From contig BRKX01000013.1 of assembly GCA_026008535.1 (NCBI GenBank), positions 55,253,726 through 55,317,725 on the forward strand: 64,000 nucleotides of DNA, given 5' to 3'. Source of the DNA: Perilla frutescens (Eukaryota; Streptophyta; Magnoliopsida; Lamiales; Lamiaceae). The position numbers and the translations under genes are program-made. The notes beneath the pieces were generated by a model. It was not told the DNA's origin. It searched no databases and saw only the letters and a program-made list of their open reading frames with translations. The first letter of the stretch is position 1, and the number at the start of each line of letters is the position of its first letter. Of the stretch, positions 1-11,715 are shown piece by piece.

Positions 1-35
1 TTGCCTTGAACTTTCTAGATTCATTCATGGCTTAC

Positions 36-101
36 TGAGATTGATTCCATGAGCATCTCTATAATATGAGCTTGATAATGTCCTAAACTTTCCTTGTCCA
101 G
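36..101 (-). pseudogene. Rab GTPase switch II exon, copy 1
   Basis: Read on the minus strand this is a 66-nt exon-like block, with an AG acceptor just before position 101 and a GTAAG donor just after position 36. It translates to AGQGKFRTLSSSYYRDAHG and a few further residues. This closely resembles the Rab GTPase switch II segment (normally AGQERFRTL.SSYYRGA.G), best matching the Rab18/RABC type. In Rab proteins this segment follows the WDTAGQE nucleotide-sensing motif. The conserved Glu after the catalytic Gln is Gly here, and the following Arg is Lys, so function is doubtful. No P-loop or WDT exon was found upstream on the same strand. Downstream exons would lie off the left edge. It is either a pseudogene fragment or part of a gene whose other exons I missed. 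Confidence 0.6.
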
Positions 102-173
102 CTGCAAAACACACAGTAGATTCAATATTGAGAAGCAAAATGGAAAAAAGTATTGTTCAAGCACTCAAATTAC

Positions 174-239
174 TGAGATTGATTCCATGAGCATCTCTAT
201 AATATGAGCTTGATAATGTCCTAAACTTTCCTTGTCCAG
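174..239 (-). pseudogene. Rab GTPase switch II exon, copy 2
   Basis: This 66-nt block is identical to the exon-like block at 36-101, including the acceptor, and has its own GT donor (GTAATT). It carries the same Glu-to-Gly change in the switch II motif. The two copies lie 138 bp apart inside a tandem duplication that also includes flanking intron sequence. Splicing both in series would not shift the frame, because 66 is a multiple of three. Confidence 0.55.
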
Positions 240-293
240 CTGCAAAACACAGTAGATTCAATATTGAGAAGCAAAATGGAAAAAAGTATTGTT

Positions 294-2100
294 ATCATAC
301 ATCCTAATTGTGGAATTAGCAAAAAGATAACACAATACTTTTTACGAATGAATAGATCGAAGTAAAGCTTATTGAGACCAAATCAGAATTGTTGGTTACT
401 TATATGCCAAATTTACTCCACATCTCAACTAGCTAGATACAAACAATAAGCAGAATAAATCAACATGATCAAGAATATTAATATAAATTGTGTCATATGG
501 GTTGGAAGATTGACAAATCATCCTATTTGGATCCAGAACAAGAAAACCAACAGCAGCAAAGACAGTTTATATGCCACCAACAGAGCTTCAACACACAACC
601 ATCTGCAGCAGGTAAAGAAAGAACAATAAAAAAAGTTATGACCTGTCTAGTTACATAGAAACACAACTCCAAGAAAGCCACAAAGTCCAACAGACAGCTT
701 TCCAACAACACACAGCACCATACTAGATACCCAAACCTCACTATGACAAAAACAAAAGAATTCATGACAGAGCACCCTTATTTTACTCAAATGGGAAAAA
801 AAAAAAAAAAAATTGCATCCTATTCATGTTTGACTAAACACTAGACAAGGTAAATTTCATATAGAGTAGTAACTATTATTGTATAACTAACTCCTAAGGC
901 ACATAATAGGCAAGTTCATTTATCAATCGAGAGTCAAATTAAGTCAATACTCATTCACTTCCACTCATCACCATCAGCTTTACCAACCTATTTCATCCCC
1001 ATTCATTGTGTTGTATCAGGGACTGGACATTACACTATAAAATGAATCAAGAGAATCTAAAGAGTAGATAACAATTTAGACAAATTAGATTAAACAACAT
1101 ACAAACAAATTATAAATTGCACCACTGGATGAAGCAAGAAACATGAGATTCCTGACCTTCTCATCATTTTATCTTCTAGATAGAACCTCTAGAGCTCCAA
1201 CAAGAATTCCAACAATTGATTTGGACCTTGAATGAAGCAGAGATGACTACACAAAGGGGAAAAAGAAAACACAGTCAATATAAACAGCTTCATCGTACAA
1301 ATTTTACTATAGCAAGTAAACTTATAACTTCAACTCACCTAGATGTTTACCATTATATTCGAATAACCAAAAAATACAGATTTTTAACCGTGGGTCAGGG
1401 TTCAATCAAGAAGGGTGTTCTCCAGCCTCAGATCCCGATAATATGTGAAATTATACCGAATAAATTAGCTCACTCAAGACTATTATCCCTGTAATAACAA
1501 ATGAATATCATCGACATCTTACTAAATTTCAATAGCAAAATGAAACCCCTAATTTAGCATTTCAAAATGCAGGGCACAAATTAGAACTCACTAGTCATCC
1601 ACAAAAATTGAATTTCACATCTTTTCATACACACCAGCTTCAACTATAAATGCAAATAATTATCAAGCAATCCAGATTCATCAACACCTAGCCAGCCTCC
1701 CACCCCGACAACAAATAAAAGAAAAAAACAAACCAAAAAATAAACAGCTATGCAAAAAAAAAAATTGGCAAAAAATTAAATAAATACTGACAGTATATCT
1801 ATCGGATTCCTGAAGAAACTAATTCAATTCAGCTAGGACAGCACCCGAAAAAAAAATCGAAAGCCTCCATTACAACAAAATATCACCACCTGTTGAGAAG
1901 AGAGCGAAACAATGACTGATAATTAAAAAACGAATCTGTTGTACACCTTGAATCGGAAAAGGGAAGAGCAGTGATGAAATTATAGGTGGAATGCTATTTC
2001 ATGGCAATTGGGATGGTGGCTGGCAATATGCCCGACGAATTGAACAACGGAGAAGGGGGAAGAAAAATTGAAAGTTACATTGAAAAAATATTAATAAAAT
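294..2100 (-). other. possible 5' region of a leftward gene
   Basis: No convincing coding exon was found. Around 1900-2080 the minus strand becomes less AT-rich and looks like a 5' leader. At 2100-2200 the sequence changes abruptly to very AT-rich DNA, which would suit a transcription start near 2080 facing left. The Rab-like exons at 36-239 are on the same strand, so this could be the leader and first intron of that locus. This is inference only. An open stretch of about 80 codons at 523-765 (minus) is cysteine-rich and matches nothing I recognise. Confidence 0.25.
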
Positions 2101-2780
2101 AAAGGAGTTTTTAAATGGACTATTAAAAAATTAAATAAAAAATAAAATAAATACGAAATGACATATTTACGCTTTTATTACTTGTATACACTATAATAAT
2201 TACTCAATGCACCAGAAAATAAAATTAAAAAAATAAAACAATAGAAAATAAAATTTTCGACTGGGCCTCGACGATCCCAGTTTCACACATAATGTGTCCA
2301 CCTACCGAGCTTTGATCCACAAGCTCTGTACTTTTCGACAATTTAATATTGTCGAGCAGTTGCTCGACGAAATGCCAAACAAAATTGGTTCATTCCCCGA
2401 TGATGACATTTTTATTAGGGTGCCCAGAATTTTTCGACAAAAGTAAATAATTTAAGAGAAAAAGAGACCAAGTTTAAAATCAATGAGTTATTTCGACACT
2501 TTGTACTTTTTCTCTATAAAAAATGTATATCAGGTCCCACAAAATCAGTTTTCAATATTAAAAAACTGACACACCCTGCAAAGGAATAAATTCTCCACCT
2601 TTTGAATATAATCCCCAACAACCCCACACTCTCTCTCATCATCATTCTTCTTCCAATTCATGTCTGCGATTAAAAAGAATGGCTTCACAGCTGCAATTTA
2701 AAAAAAAAAACCTAGCCACAGTCGATCATCTTCTCATCAAGTAGGCTTCCTTTTTTTTTTTAAATCTGTAAATATCTTCT
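2101..2780. other. AT-rich intergenic DNA
   Basis: No gene is seen. The stretch at 2260-2420 has short self-complementary words around TCGAC/GTCGA. Nothing else stands out. Confidence 0.5.
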
Positions 2781-3034
2781 TCGATTACAATCGTCGGTTA
2801 TGTTTGATTTTTTTAATTTGTTGGGCATGATTAATTTAAATTTTTCAATCGTGGCTAGTTAGATATTATTGGTTGATTATTTGATATTAATTATGGATTA
2901 TTTGATGTTAATCATGACTAGCTATTAATCGATGATAGTTATAAACTAATCGAGGCTATTTAGATATTATCGAGGCTCTCTTAAAACTAATGGATGTATT
3001 TTTTAAAATTAATTAAGGAATCGAGGCCATTTTG

Positions 3035-3345
3035 TAAATCAATCGATGCTATTTATATATTAATCGAGGCTATGTAAATCAATCGATGCTATTTATATAT
3101 TAATCGAGACTATGTAAATCAATCGATACTATTTATATATTAATCGAGGCTCTGTAAATCAATCGATGTTATTTTTATATTAATCGAGGCTATGTAAATC
3201 AATCGATGCTATTTATATATTAATCGAGGCTATGTAAATCAATCGATGCTATTTTTATATTAATCGAGGCTATATAAATCAATCGATGCTATTTTTATAT
3301 TAATCAAGGCTATGTAAATCAATCGATGCTATTTTTATATTAATT
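3035..3345. repeat. 40-bp tandem repeat, about 8 copies
   Basis: The unit is about 40 bp and runs AATCAATCGATGCTATTTAT followed by ATATTAATCGAGGCTATGTA. About eight units lie head to tail with few mismatches (for example TATTTT for TATTTA). Each unit contains the palindrome ATCGAT. Confidence 0.9.
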
Positions 3346-3689
3346 TTTAATATATAATTTAAAATTGGCAATAGTTTTAAATTATCAATCAATTGTTTTG
3401 GAGGATATTATTAATCAATCGATGCTATATATTAAAATTTTTAATATTGGCATCGATTATTTTAAAATTAGTATAAAATCGAGGAATCAATTGTTTTGGA
3501 GGATACTATTAATCGTGGCTCCAAAACTCAATCGAGAAATTACTTTTAATATCCTCGATTACTTTTAATATATTAATCGATACTAATTTTTAAAATAATC
3601 GAGGATATTAAAATTGACATCTTTAAATCAATCGATGCTAATTTTTTAACCGAGGCCTTATTCTAATTAACATAGGCATTTTTAAACAT

Positions 3690-4212
3690 AATCGTGGGCC
3701 TATACACTATAGTGTAATCAAATTGATTTTCACATGTGGAATCACTATACAACCTAAACACTATAGTATAATCAAATTGATTCTTGATTATGATTTCTCG
3801 AAACAACCTATACACTATAGTGTAATCAAATTGATTCTCACATGTGGAATCACTATACAACCTAAACACTATAGTATAATCAAATTGATTATCGATATTC
3901 TCGAAACAACTTATATACTATGGTATAATCAAAGTGATTCCCGCAAATGAAATCCCGATACAACACATACACTGTAGTATACTCAAATTGATTATCGATT
4001 ATGAATTCTCGAAATAACATATACACTATAGTATTTGATTATTGATTATGATTTCTCGAAACAACCTATACACTATAGTGTAATCAAATTGATTCTCACA
4101 TGTGGAATGAATTTGATTATACTATATAGTATATAGGTTGTATTAGGATTTCACATGTGAGAATCAATTTGATTATACTATAGTGTATAGGTTGTTTCAA
4201 GATTTCATAATC
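3690..4212. repeat. CACTATAGTG palindrome array with terminal hairpin
   Basis: A complex unit of roughly 60-120 bp contains the 10-bp palindrome CACTATAGTG or variants, then AATCAAATTGATT and a CACATGTG core. It recurs between 3700 and 4110. The final copy (about 4044-4107) is followed after a 39-bp loop by its inverted copy (about 4147-4212). This would form a stem of about 65 bp. Both strands are open in one frame over parts of the array, but only because of the repeat structure. Confidence 0.8.
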
Positions 4213-5231
4213 GATAGTTAAAGTGATTGTTAATTAGAATATATAAGGCATCGGTTAAAAAAAATTAGAATATATAAGGCATCGGTTAAAATAAGGCATC
4301 GATTATTTGGTATATAAGGCATCGATTGATTGTTAACTAATAGCCTCGATTGTTAAAATAAGGCATCGATTGATTGTTAACTAATAGGCATCGATTGTTA
4401 AAATAAGGCATCGATTGATTGTTAACTAATAGGCATCGATTGATTGTTAACTAATAGCCTCGATTATTTCTAAACCATGCCTCGATTAATTGTACATTTA
4501 AATTATACCCTATTGAATTTAAAATAAGGTCTCGATTAAGTTAAAGAAGTCACGATTAATATTTCCAATATCTACGACTATTTTTAAAACAAGCCTCGAT
4601 TAATATTAAATTGATCAATATTGAAAATATTCCTCGATTAACTATGCATCGATTAATTTTATTAATTATCATCGATTAATACTAAAAATATCTACCTCGA
4701 TTAACTATGTCATGATTAGCCATGATTATACCTAAATTGCCTCGATTAACTATGCCTTGATATATTAGAAAATTGTCATGATTAATAATAAAAATAGCCA
4801 TCGATTAATAGTGAAATGAGTCACGATTAACAATAAATTGCCTCAATTAATTTTAAAACCCTCGATTAACAATAAAGTGTCTCAATTAATCGTGGATCAT
4901 ATATAAGTCCCAATTAATCGAGGCCTTCATCACAAGTTAATCGATGTCTTCATCTCAATTAATCGTGGATCATATATAAGCCACAATTAATCGAGACCTT
5001 CATCACAAGTTAATTGATACCTTCTTAAAAAATAAGCGAGGATCATAATAATAAGCCACAATTAATCGTGGCTCATTGCAAATTAATTGACGTAGTGTTG
5101 AAAAAATTAATTGTGTACCTTGAAGTTAATCGAGGCTCATTGAGAGTTAATCGAGGCCCATTGCAATATATAGTCGAAATGTATATATAATCGAGCCTTC
5201 TATCTGATTAATCGAGGATCATTATCGAGGC

Positions 5232-5276
5232 ATGTCATATATATATATATATATCTATATATATATATATATAAAT
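5232..5276. repeat. (TA)n microsatellite
   Basis: A TA dinucleotide run with two interruptions sits at the right edge of the ATCGA block. Confidence 0.9.
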
Positions 5277-5713
5277 ATGTCGAAATGTATATATAGTTGT
5301 GTGTGGAAATGTATAAAAAATAGAGAAAAGTACATTGAGCCAATGATTGAATGTGGGGACCAACTGTTTAATAATACAAATTGCCTACAAAACTACCTAG
5401 TTTTAAAAGTTGTTGTTTTTTCCCATTTCCTATTTACTTTTGTCAACATTTATACATTTGGACTTTTTATTACTCTTGTTCGTGGTTTTGGGCGGGCTAG
5501 AATGATCAGGTAAGTGATTTGAGTGCTTGATATGGTGACCGAGTTCAGGGCTACGCCTTCTTTGAAATTATTGAATACAATTCTTGAAAATAATGTTCCC
5601 AAATAAAGTATTCAACATTTTTTTCACATAATAACGCTAATTTTCAACCGCCACAATTTCAGGTAAAAAGCAAAAAAAGCAGAAGCCGTCGTTTCTAGCT
5701 AGATCAACCATTA
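5277..5713. other. intergenic / upstream of TRM-like ORF
   Basis: This is unique-looking, moderately AT-rich DNA with no gene recognised. It could contain the promoter of the short ORF that follows. Confidence 0.4.
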
Positions 5714-5989
5714 ATGCCGAAGACCTCGCCATCCTCAGCCGAAGACGACTGTTATGTAAAGCAGACTTCTGACACCAACCGACTAACATGCGCAGTTAAA
5801 ATGCGGAGAAGCCCCACGCTTCCGCCGGAGATCCGACGATCAAACGCCGAGACCTCACCGGTTGATTATAGGACTCCATCCTCATTGGTAGCGAGGCTTA
5901 TAGGTTTGGAGGATCTCGGCTCTGCTATGAAACGGCCGGGATTGATTGCGGAAAATACTATTACGGAGAATCCGGGATGTTGGATTTAG
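5714..5989 (+). CDS. TRM/LONGIFOLIA-like N-terminal fragment
   Basis: This 91-codon ORF has an ATG start and good codon-like composition. Residues around 55-70 read RTPSSLVARLIGLEDL, very close to the VARLMGLE motif found near the N-terminus of plant TRM (TON1 recruiting motif)/LONGIFOLIA and related DUF3741/DUF4378 proteins. Family members that bind TONNEAU1 act at cortical microtubules. Full-length members run to several hundred residues or more; here the frame stops soon after the motif. The sequence then becomes AT-rich, with a MITE end at 6219. It may be a truncated gene, or the first exon of a gene whose remainder has been lost. No second coding exon was found downstream. Confidence 0.5.
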   Translation: MPKTSPSSAEDDCYVKQTSDTNRLTCAVKMRRSPTLPPEIRRSNAETSPVDYRTPSSLVARLIGLEDLGSAMKRPGLIAENTITENPGCWI

Positions 5990-6219
5990 CTCTTGATATG
6001 TTTTTAAGTTTTTACGTTAATTTTCTCATTAGTGTTTTTAAGTTTTTTTTAACTATTTTATGTTTTTAATTTTCTGATTTTAAGTTTTTTTTTTAAGTAA
6101 AATACATATTTTAGAGGAAGGGCATTATTATCAATATTAGTGGTGCAAAGAGTAAAATATGTGGTGCATTGAGTAGATGTGGTGCAAAGAGCAAAATTCG
6201 TGGTGCATTTAGAAACTCC
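5990..6219. mobile_element. MITE fragment of the GGAGTTTCT family
   Basis: The right end reads TGGTGCATTTAGAAACTCC, and internal words GTGGTGCAAAGAG repeat three times. The same end and inner words occur at 17217-18038, 25850-26282 and 29963 onward. No matching left terminus is visible, so it is probably truncated on the left, next to the broken TRM-like ORF. Confidence 0.55.
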
Positions 6220-6706
6220 ATAAAAAAGCATCTTGCAATAAAAAATTGACCCTAAGTTCAAAGTTTTATTTAATCATCTTAATAAAAGTAGAAATGGTCG
6301 ATTAGTTAATTATGTAATTTACATGGCTCTCAAATAAAATCATCCACAATATAATTTAGCAAACAAGTATATTATTTGTTATTTATTTCATTTTTTTAGT
6401 TCTATATAATGTCTAATAATAAATTTATATATGTGGGATTCATTTGTATTATGTATAGAAAAAAGTTTCAATTACTGATTTATTTCTCTTAAAATAAGTA
6501 ATCATATCATTATGGTATAGGATTTTGTACATATTTTATTTTTGGTTTAATAAGTTATTGTGTATCTTAGTTTTTGTCTATATATTCTTTTTTTAATTAT
6601 AATAGTAACGGTTTAGGTATATCATGGATAAAAAAAAATATTGAGATGAAATGTAAAAGTAAAATAATTTATTGAACCAAAAAAATAGTAAATGAACCTC
6701 TTAAAA
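6220..6706. other. AT-rich intergenic DNA
   Basis: No gene or clear repeat is seen. It ends at the 5' terminus of a Helitron. Confidence 0.5.
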
Positions 6707-9700
6707 TCTTTATCTTTATATATATAAAAGTAAGAAAGTATGCCTTTAATAGTAACTTAATATTTTCCCGCCAAAAACACCTATAACATTTAGTAAGTTG
6801 ATTTTTATATATATATAAAGATTTGATTGTATGTTAATCATATAATATAATACATAATAGTTTATACTATATCAAATACATATAATAAAATAATTGTTTA
6901 ATTATATATTATATATATATATAAAAGCAATATAAAACAATAAATTAAGCATATAATATAATAGTACGGATAGACATCAATATATGTATGTTATATAATG
7001 TAGTAATTATATCGAGATTTGTGACAAAAATTATTTCTACATATAATACACACACACATATATATATATAATGCAAAGTAATATGATAATGTTTTATAGT
7101 ATAAATTTATTTTCTTTGAATACAATTGAATTGATTTTATTGTTATTGATTACAATAAATTTTGATTAGCAAATTTGTGCACATTTAATTTAATTAATTG
7201 CCATATTTTTGTGCATATCCAATTCAAAATGTGAGCTTTAAGATGGATCTTTGAGGTCTATAAATACAGATTGTTATATCACAATTTTTTTAACTTCAAT
7301 TTGTGTGTTCATGTTTTTTATGATCACTTTATTTATTTGTACCAATATTCTTATTTTGTAATTTAGTTTTTCATTATTATTTTTTAATTAATACTATGTT
7401 GTAAGAATAGCACAATTACTTCAAATTTTTTAGGAGATGTCACTATTCATTCTTGCTTGAGAGTTTTGAAGTTGATTTTATCAAGATCTATTATCTATGC
7501 GCACAATGATACAAAGAGAGACAATTTAATCTTGAATTGTTGTAAAAATAGCATTGTATTCATCTAAATATTTTGTGGCCAGACTCATTGTATCATAATC
7601 ATTGTTGTACATATTTTTAGTAAATGTTTCATATTTGTTATTTGTACTATAAATATTTTTTCACATTTAGGTGGATATCTCTCGATTATAAATAATTATC
7701 GCTTTTTTACCAACTTATATTTTCAAATTGTGTGTATTCTATTAATTTTTTATTTAATTTACTCAATTTTTTGTAATTTTAAATATATTTACGTTCAAAG
7801 CACTACAAGAATTTCGGCTATAGACAATGGCTAATCCGCGTTGTCTTTAAAGAATCGAGCCGTTGTCTATAAAGGTGTTGTCTATTAGGACACACTGAAA
7901 GAAAGCGCGTAATACCCGTTGTCTATCTCAATATAGACAACGGTTATTTCTAGTTGTTGTTAATTCTGAATACAGTCATGTAAGTAGACAATGGCTACTT
8001 ACAGCAATGTAAAAGTAACTATTAGTTTTCCTACCCATTGAACAATTTAATGTTATAGAAATTAAAAATATAATATTAATTCAACATGGGAATTGTTTAA
8101 TATTTATTCATTATATAATGATTAAAAATAATAATTAACATAACTATTTTTTATTTTTTAAACATATTTAATTTGGGATGTCGATGTTGAATTTTTAAAA
8201 TATATTTAATTATCATAAAGAATCCTATATATTTAAAAAAACTCAATATTGACATCCAAAATATTAAATTAAATATATTAAAGTCAATGTAATGAATTAA
8301 TTCATTTCAATACATTTAATGTTAAATATTTTTTAATTTTAATGCATCTTTCATAAGATTAGATAGTTACATTTTAATATATTGATTATTTATCCAATGT
8401 GAATATTTTATTTTATGATGTACAATCTCTGCAATTTTAAAATATACATACGTGCATTTACATACATACATACATGCATGCATACATACATAGTTATTAT
8501 CTTCTTAATACTTATATAATACTGAAATATATTTTTATTTGCTTAAATTAGTTATATTGTAAAAATTCACATTTGCATAATCTACTTAAGTTTTTATTAA
8601 ACACAATACCATACCTATTAGATAATAAATTTCATTTTTTAGATGTATGTGTTAGTACTTAGTAGGATACAATGATTAGATTATAAAACAGGTAAAATTC
8701 AAGTTGTCATCTCCTGTGTGAAGGGAAAAATGCAGTTATATAAATGATGTTAAATAAAATCTAAGCTAGGTATATTTATAAATAAAATATATAATATTTA
8801 CCAAAATGGTTAATAATATATATAATATGTTTATGTAAAAAAATATTTGGACATACGCAAATATATTTTTGGACAATTTATCACTATATATGTTATATTT
8901 TGATATTTTTATTAAATTTATTCTATTTATCTTCTTATATTTTGACAAAATAAATTAATCTAGCTATAGTACACCTTATACAAATTTAAAGAGCAATTCA
9001 ATTGCACATTTAAAAGAAATCAATTTTCGACAATCTAAAATATTACATATCTCTCAGTACTCCCATAAATTAATTATTATTAATGATTTTTCGTCATACC
9101 CATTATGCTTTTCTTTTTCTTATTATTTCTTGAATATTTTACTCAATATAATAGTGATTTCAATTTATTAGTTTAATTAGATTTCTTTCAAAAATTATTA
9201 GGTAATTAGTGCTGTCAAGTTACGGATCATATCCCCTGTTCCCATCCGTATTACATTTCATGATTCATAATTAATTTTTTATTTATTTTTTTAATATACC
9301 CTAATTGGAGAAAGATGAACCTCAAATACAAAATCAATTAAATTAAAATAAATCATAATAAATTGAAAATTGAAAAAATATCTTTAAAAAAAAATTAAAG
9401 AGTTGGAATAGGAAATGCAACACAAATTGTAACAAGTGATCCCATTTTGTTAAGTTATCATTTAGTTTAAACATATTTTTTCATTATTTATTATAATCCT
9501 ACAAAATTAAATTGAAATTGTGGTTTATTTAAAAATTACATACACACAATGATATATTATGTGAGTAATTACCCTCAACATATGTATACAATATAAATAT
9601 AATCAAAGATAATCATTTGATTTTCCATAAATAATTCAATCACATTAAAATAATTATTTTTTATAAATAATTACTTTTTCAAAGATATTCATTTGTTATT

Positions 9701-10127
9701 GAATTATTGAATTATTTATAGAAAATCGAATGATTATCTTTGAAAATATATTTTATAGTTGATAGTAAATTAAATGATGCAGTCGGTCCTCCACACCTGA
9801 TTCCACAATTATACTACTTATTTAATTATTTTTTATTTAATATGCAGGTGCTTACTTACTTTGAGCATGTTAATAGTGCTCAAAATAGAATGTCTGATAA
9901 GGGTTAATGATGGGTATTTTCCTATATATTTTTTCATTTGTATTTGCTTTTCACGTTTAAGCACATTTTAAATATGAATTTTTCTTTTTTATATTTTATT
10001 TGTAATTATATGCTATTGAAATTGGTTCAATATAACTAATTACTACTTATAATTTAATTGTTATACTATATGCATAATAATAAATTAAGTACTTTATATC
10101 ATGTGCAACGCACAGGTGAATTGCTAG
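6707..10127 (+). mobile_element. non-autonomous Helitron 1
   Basis: The proposed left end is TCTTTATCTTTATATATA after an A, followed within 60 bp by CTTAATATTTTCCCGCC. The right end is a GTGC-AAC-GCAC hairpin, then AGGTGAATTG and CTAG before T. This matches the Helitron rule: TC at the 5' end, a hairpin plus CTRR at the 3' end, and insertion between A and T. The same two ends recur at 11042, 16052/18916 and 20226. The 3.4-kb interior is AT-rich with no helicase ORF, and carries a CACTA end at 7800 and a (CATA)n run at about 8452-8492. The exact left boundary could be 6 bp further right. Confidence 0.65.
7800..8035 (+). mobile_element. CACTA transposon terminal fragment
   Basis: It begins CACTACAAGAATTTCGGC, the standard plant CACTA (En/Spm) terminus. 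Subterminal repeats of GTTGTCTAT and its inverse ATAGACAAC follow through about 8005. This is the typical arrangement of transposase-binding subterminal motifs. No opposite end (TTCTTGTAGTG) and no transposase is seen, so only one end remains. It lies inside Helitron 1. Confidence 0.7.
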
Positions 10128-10131
10128 TACA

Positions 10132-10232
10132 GTAAATGAAAGAAAGTTGTCACATCTAACATATAGTAAATGAAAGAAAGTTGCCGATAATATTAGTAAA
10201 TGAAAGAAAGTTGTCACACCTAACATATAGTC
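10132..10232. repeat. triplicated AGTAAATGAAAGAAAGTTG at Helitron 3' flank
   Basis: Three copies of a 19-bp word start near 10132, 10176 and 10195, two followed by (CACATC/CACACC)TAACATATAGT. The array begins 5 bp after the CTAG end of Helitron 1. Confidence 0.75.
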
Positions 10233-11041
10233 CCCACACCTTTAATTCCTTTCCGAGAACAACATTTATATGTTATGCAATGCTTACCTTTATTTTTTTG
10301 GCTTTACAAATATGATTGTAACTAGGTTTCCCTCTTAAAAGTATTCTTGAAAAATTATTATGGATATGTATACATACATATACAGTGTATATATATATAT
10401 ATATATGCTTGTATTGGAGCATTCGCGTTAGGCAATTAATTATGTTTTATAATAATTATATATATATATAATTATATTTTGTTATAGAATAAAATAGTTT
10501 AAAATTATAAATATTGAGAATTAAATTTGGTAATATTTAGAGAAACAACAAATAATAAACAATGATGTTAATAATCAACTAATTAACCTTAAATTGAAAA
10601 TCAAAGAATATTTGAATTAAATTAGAATTATATTTACACCCAAAAAGAATGCAAACAAATTAAAAGACGATTATAATGATTAGGTGACCATCATTTAATA
10701 ATTAATATTTGTATTTTTACTAAAAAGTGGTTACTAAGGAGTGTGAATAAAGAAAAGGAGACCATGAACATGATAACTGTATACTAAGTCAAAAATATTT
10801 ATTTAATTAATGCTCCACACACCATTTACTATTATCCTACAAAATTTGGCCACCCAATATTTTGTCCTTCCCAAATCAAGTAATTGATTCGACACACCAT
10901 ATGCAATCATCTTACAAAATTTGGCCGCCCACTATTTTGGCCTTGCCCATATCTAATTGATTCGCAATGCACTACAAACCTTTTAATTTTTGGTTGATTT
11001 TCATTATAAAGTGCGTATAATATTCGAAATATAATCATAAA
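10233..11041. other. AT-rich intergenic DNA with short duplication
   Basis: No gene is seen. Two similar stretches, CACACCAT...TCCTACAAAATTTGGCC and CACACCAT...CTTACAAAATTTGGCC, at about 10815-10860 and 10892-10935 form a short imperfect direct repeat. Other content is AT-rich simple sequence. Confidence 0.4.
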
Positions 11042-11140
11042 TCTTAATCTTAATATATATAAAGACAAATAAGTATACTTTAAATAGCAATTCTTATTTT
11101 CCCGTCCATTTACACTTACCACAAATAGAAATAATAATTA

Positions 11141-11285
11141 TCCCACATCGAATTTTTAATAGAATTGTTTTGTTTTAACATACTATAAATTATAATAGCC
11201 AACAATAAAATTCTCACACATTTCTTGATCTCTTATTTGGGAACGAGTATAGCTTGATTTAATTAGTTTAATATTTAAATACATA
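11141..11285 (+). pseudogene. U2 snRNA-like unit 1 (USE, TATA, U2 5' end)
   Basis: The USE-like box TCCCACATCG (11141-11150) is followed after exactly 33 bp by TATAAAT (11184). About 31 bp further a U2-like start follows: ACATTTCTTGATC...GAGTATAG...AATTAGTTTAATATT. It aligns with plant U2 snRNA from the cap to the region after the branch-point-pairing sequence, but with many substitutions. It cannot make a functional U2 RNA. Confidence 0.6.
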
Positions 11286-11672
11286 TTAAAATATTTGAAT
11301 TAAATTTCGACAATTAAATATGTATTGAACAAAATGTATTCAAGTTTAATGGTCAATAATTGATCTTATCATTATAAATTTTAAAAAAATTATTTATGTT
11401 TGTAATTTTAAATATATTTTAATCAATTAAATTATATTTATTATAATTTTAAAATTAAATGTATCCAACATCAAACACCAACAAATATTAAATAATATTT
11501 ATTAACAATGCATTTTGTAATATTCTGAATTAATAATAATTATGAAATGTATTTTGTAATTTTTCTTGCTTCAACTCATTATACAAACAGTCAACAAGTC
11601 AATTTTGGAGTTTGCGCCTTCAAATCCAAATCATATATATTTTGAAAAAGAAATAATTAAAGAAAATGTTGC

Positions 11673-11715
<43 letters not shown>

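Larger units (their letters stand above)
34..293. repeat. 138-bp tandem duplication
   Basis: Two near-identical copies, starting near 34 and 172, each run from ACTGAGATTGATTCC to AAAAAAGTATTGTT. They differ by a 2-bp CA indel. The near identity implies a recent event. Confidence 0.9.
2780..5230. repeat. ATCGA-motif repeat block
   Basis: About 2.4 kb is built almost entirely from variants of TAATCGAGG and its complement CCTCGATTA, plus ATCGAT. The left part (2860-3660) mostly reads TAATCGAGGC. The middle right part (4290-4880) mostly reads the complement, and the orientation flips again after about 4900. There is no open reading frame of note. It looks like a locally amplified satellite or a decayed foldback element. 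Confidence 0.75.

Noticed and set aside
3035..3345. Regular 40-bp repeats resembling a CRISPR array
   Set aside because: The repeats are contiguous with no unique spacers, and the genome is a plant; this is a tandem satellite-like array.
3663..3950. Open frames on both strands with repeated peptide NQFDYTIV or IKLILTCG
   Set aside because: They are produced by translating the palindromic DNA repeat; there is no gene-like composition.
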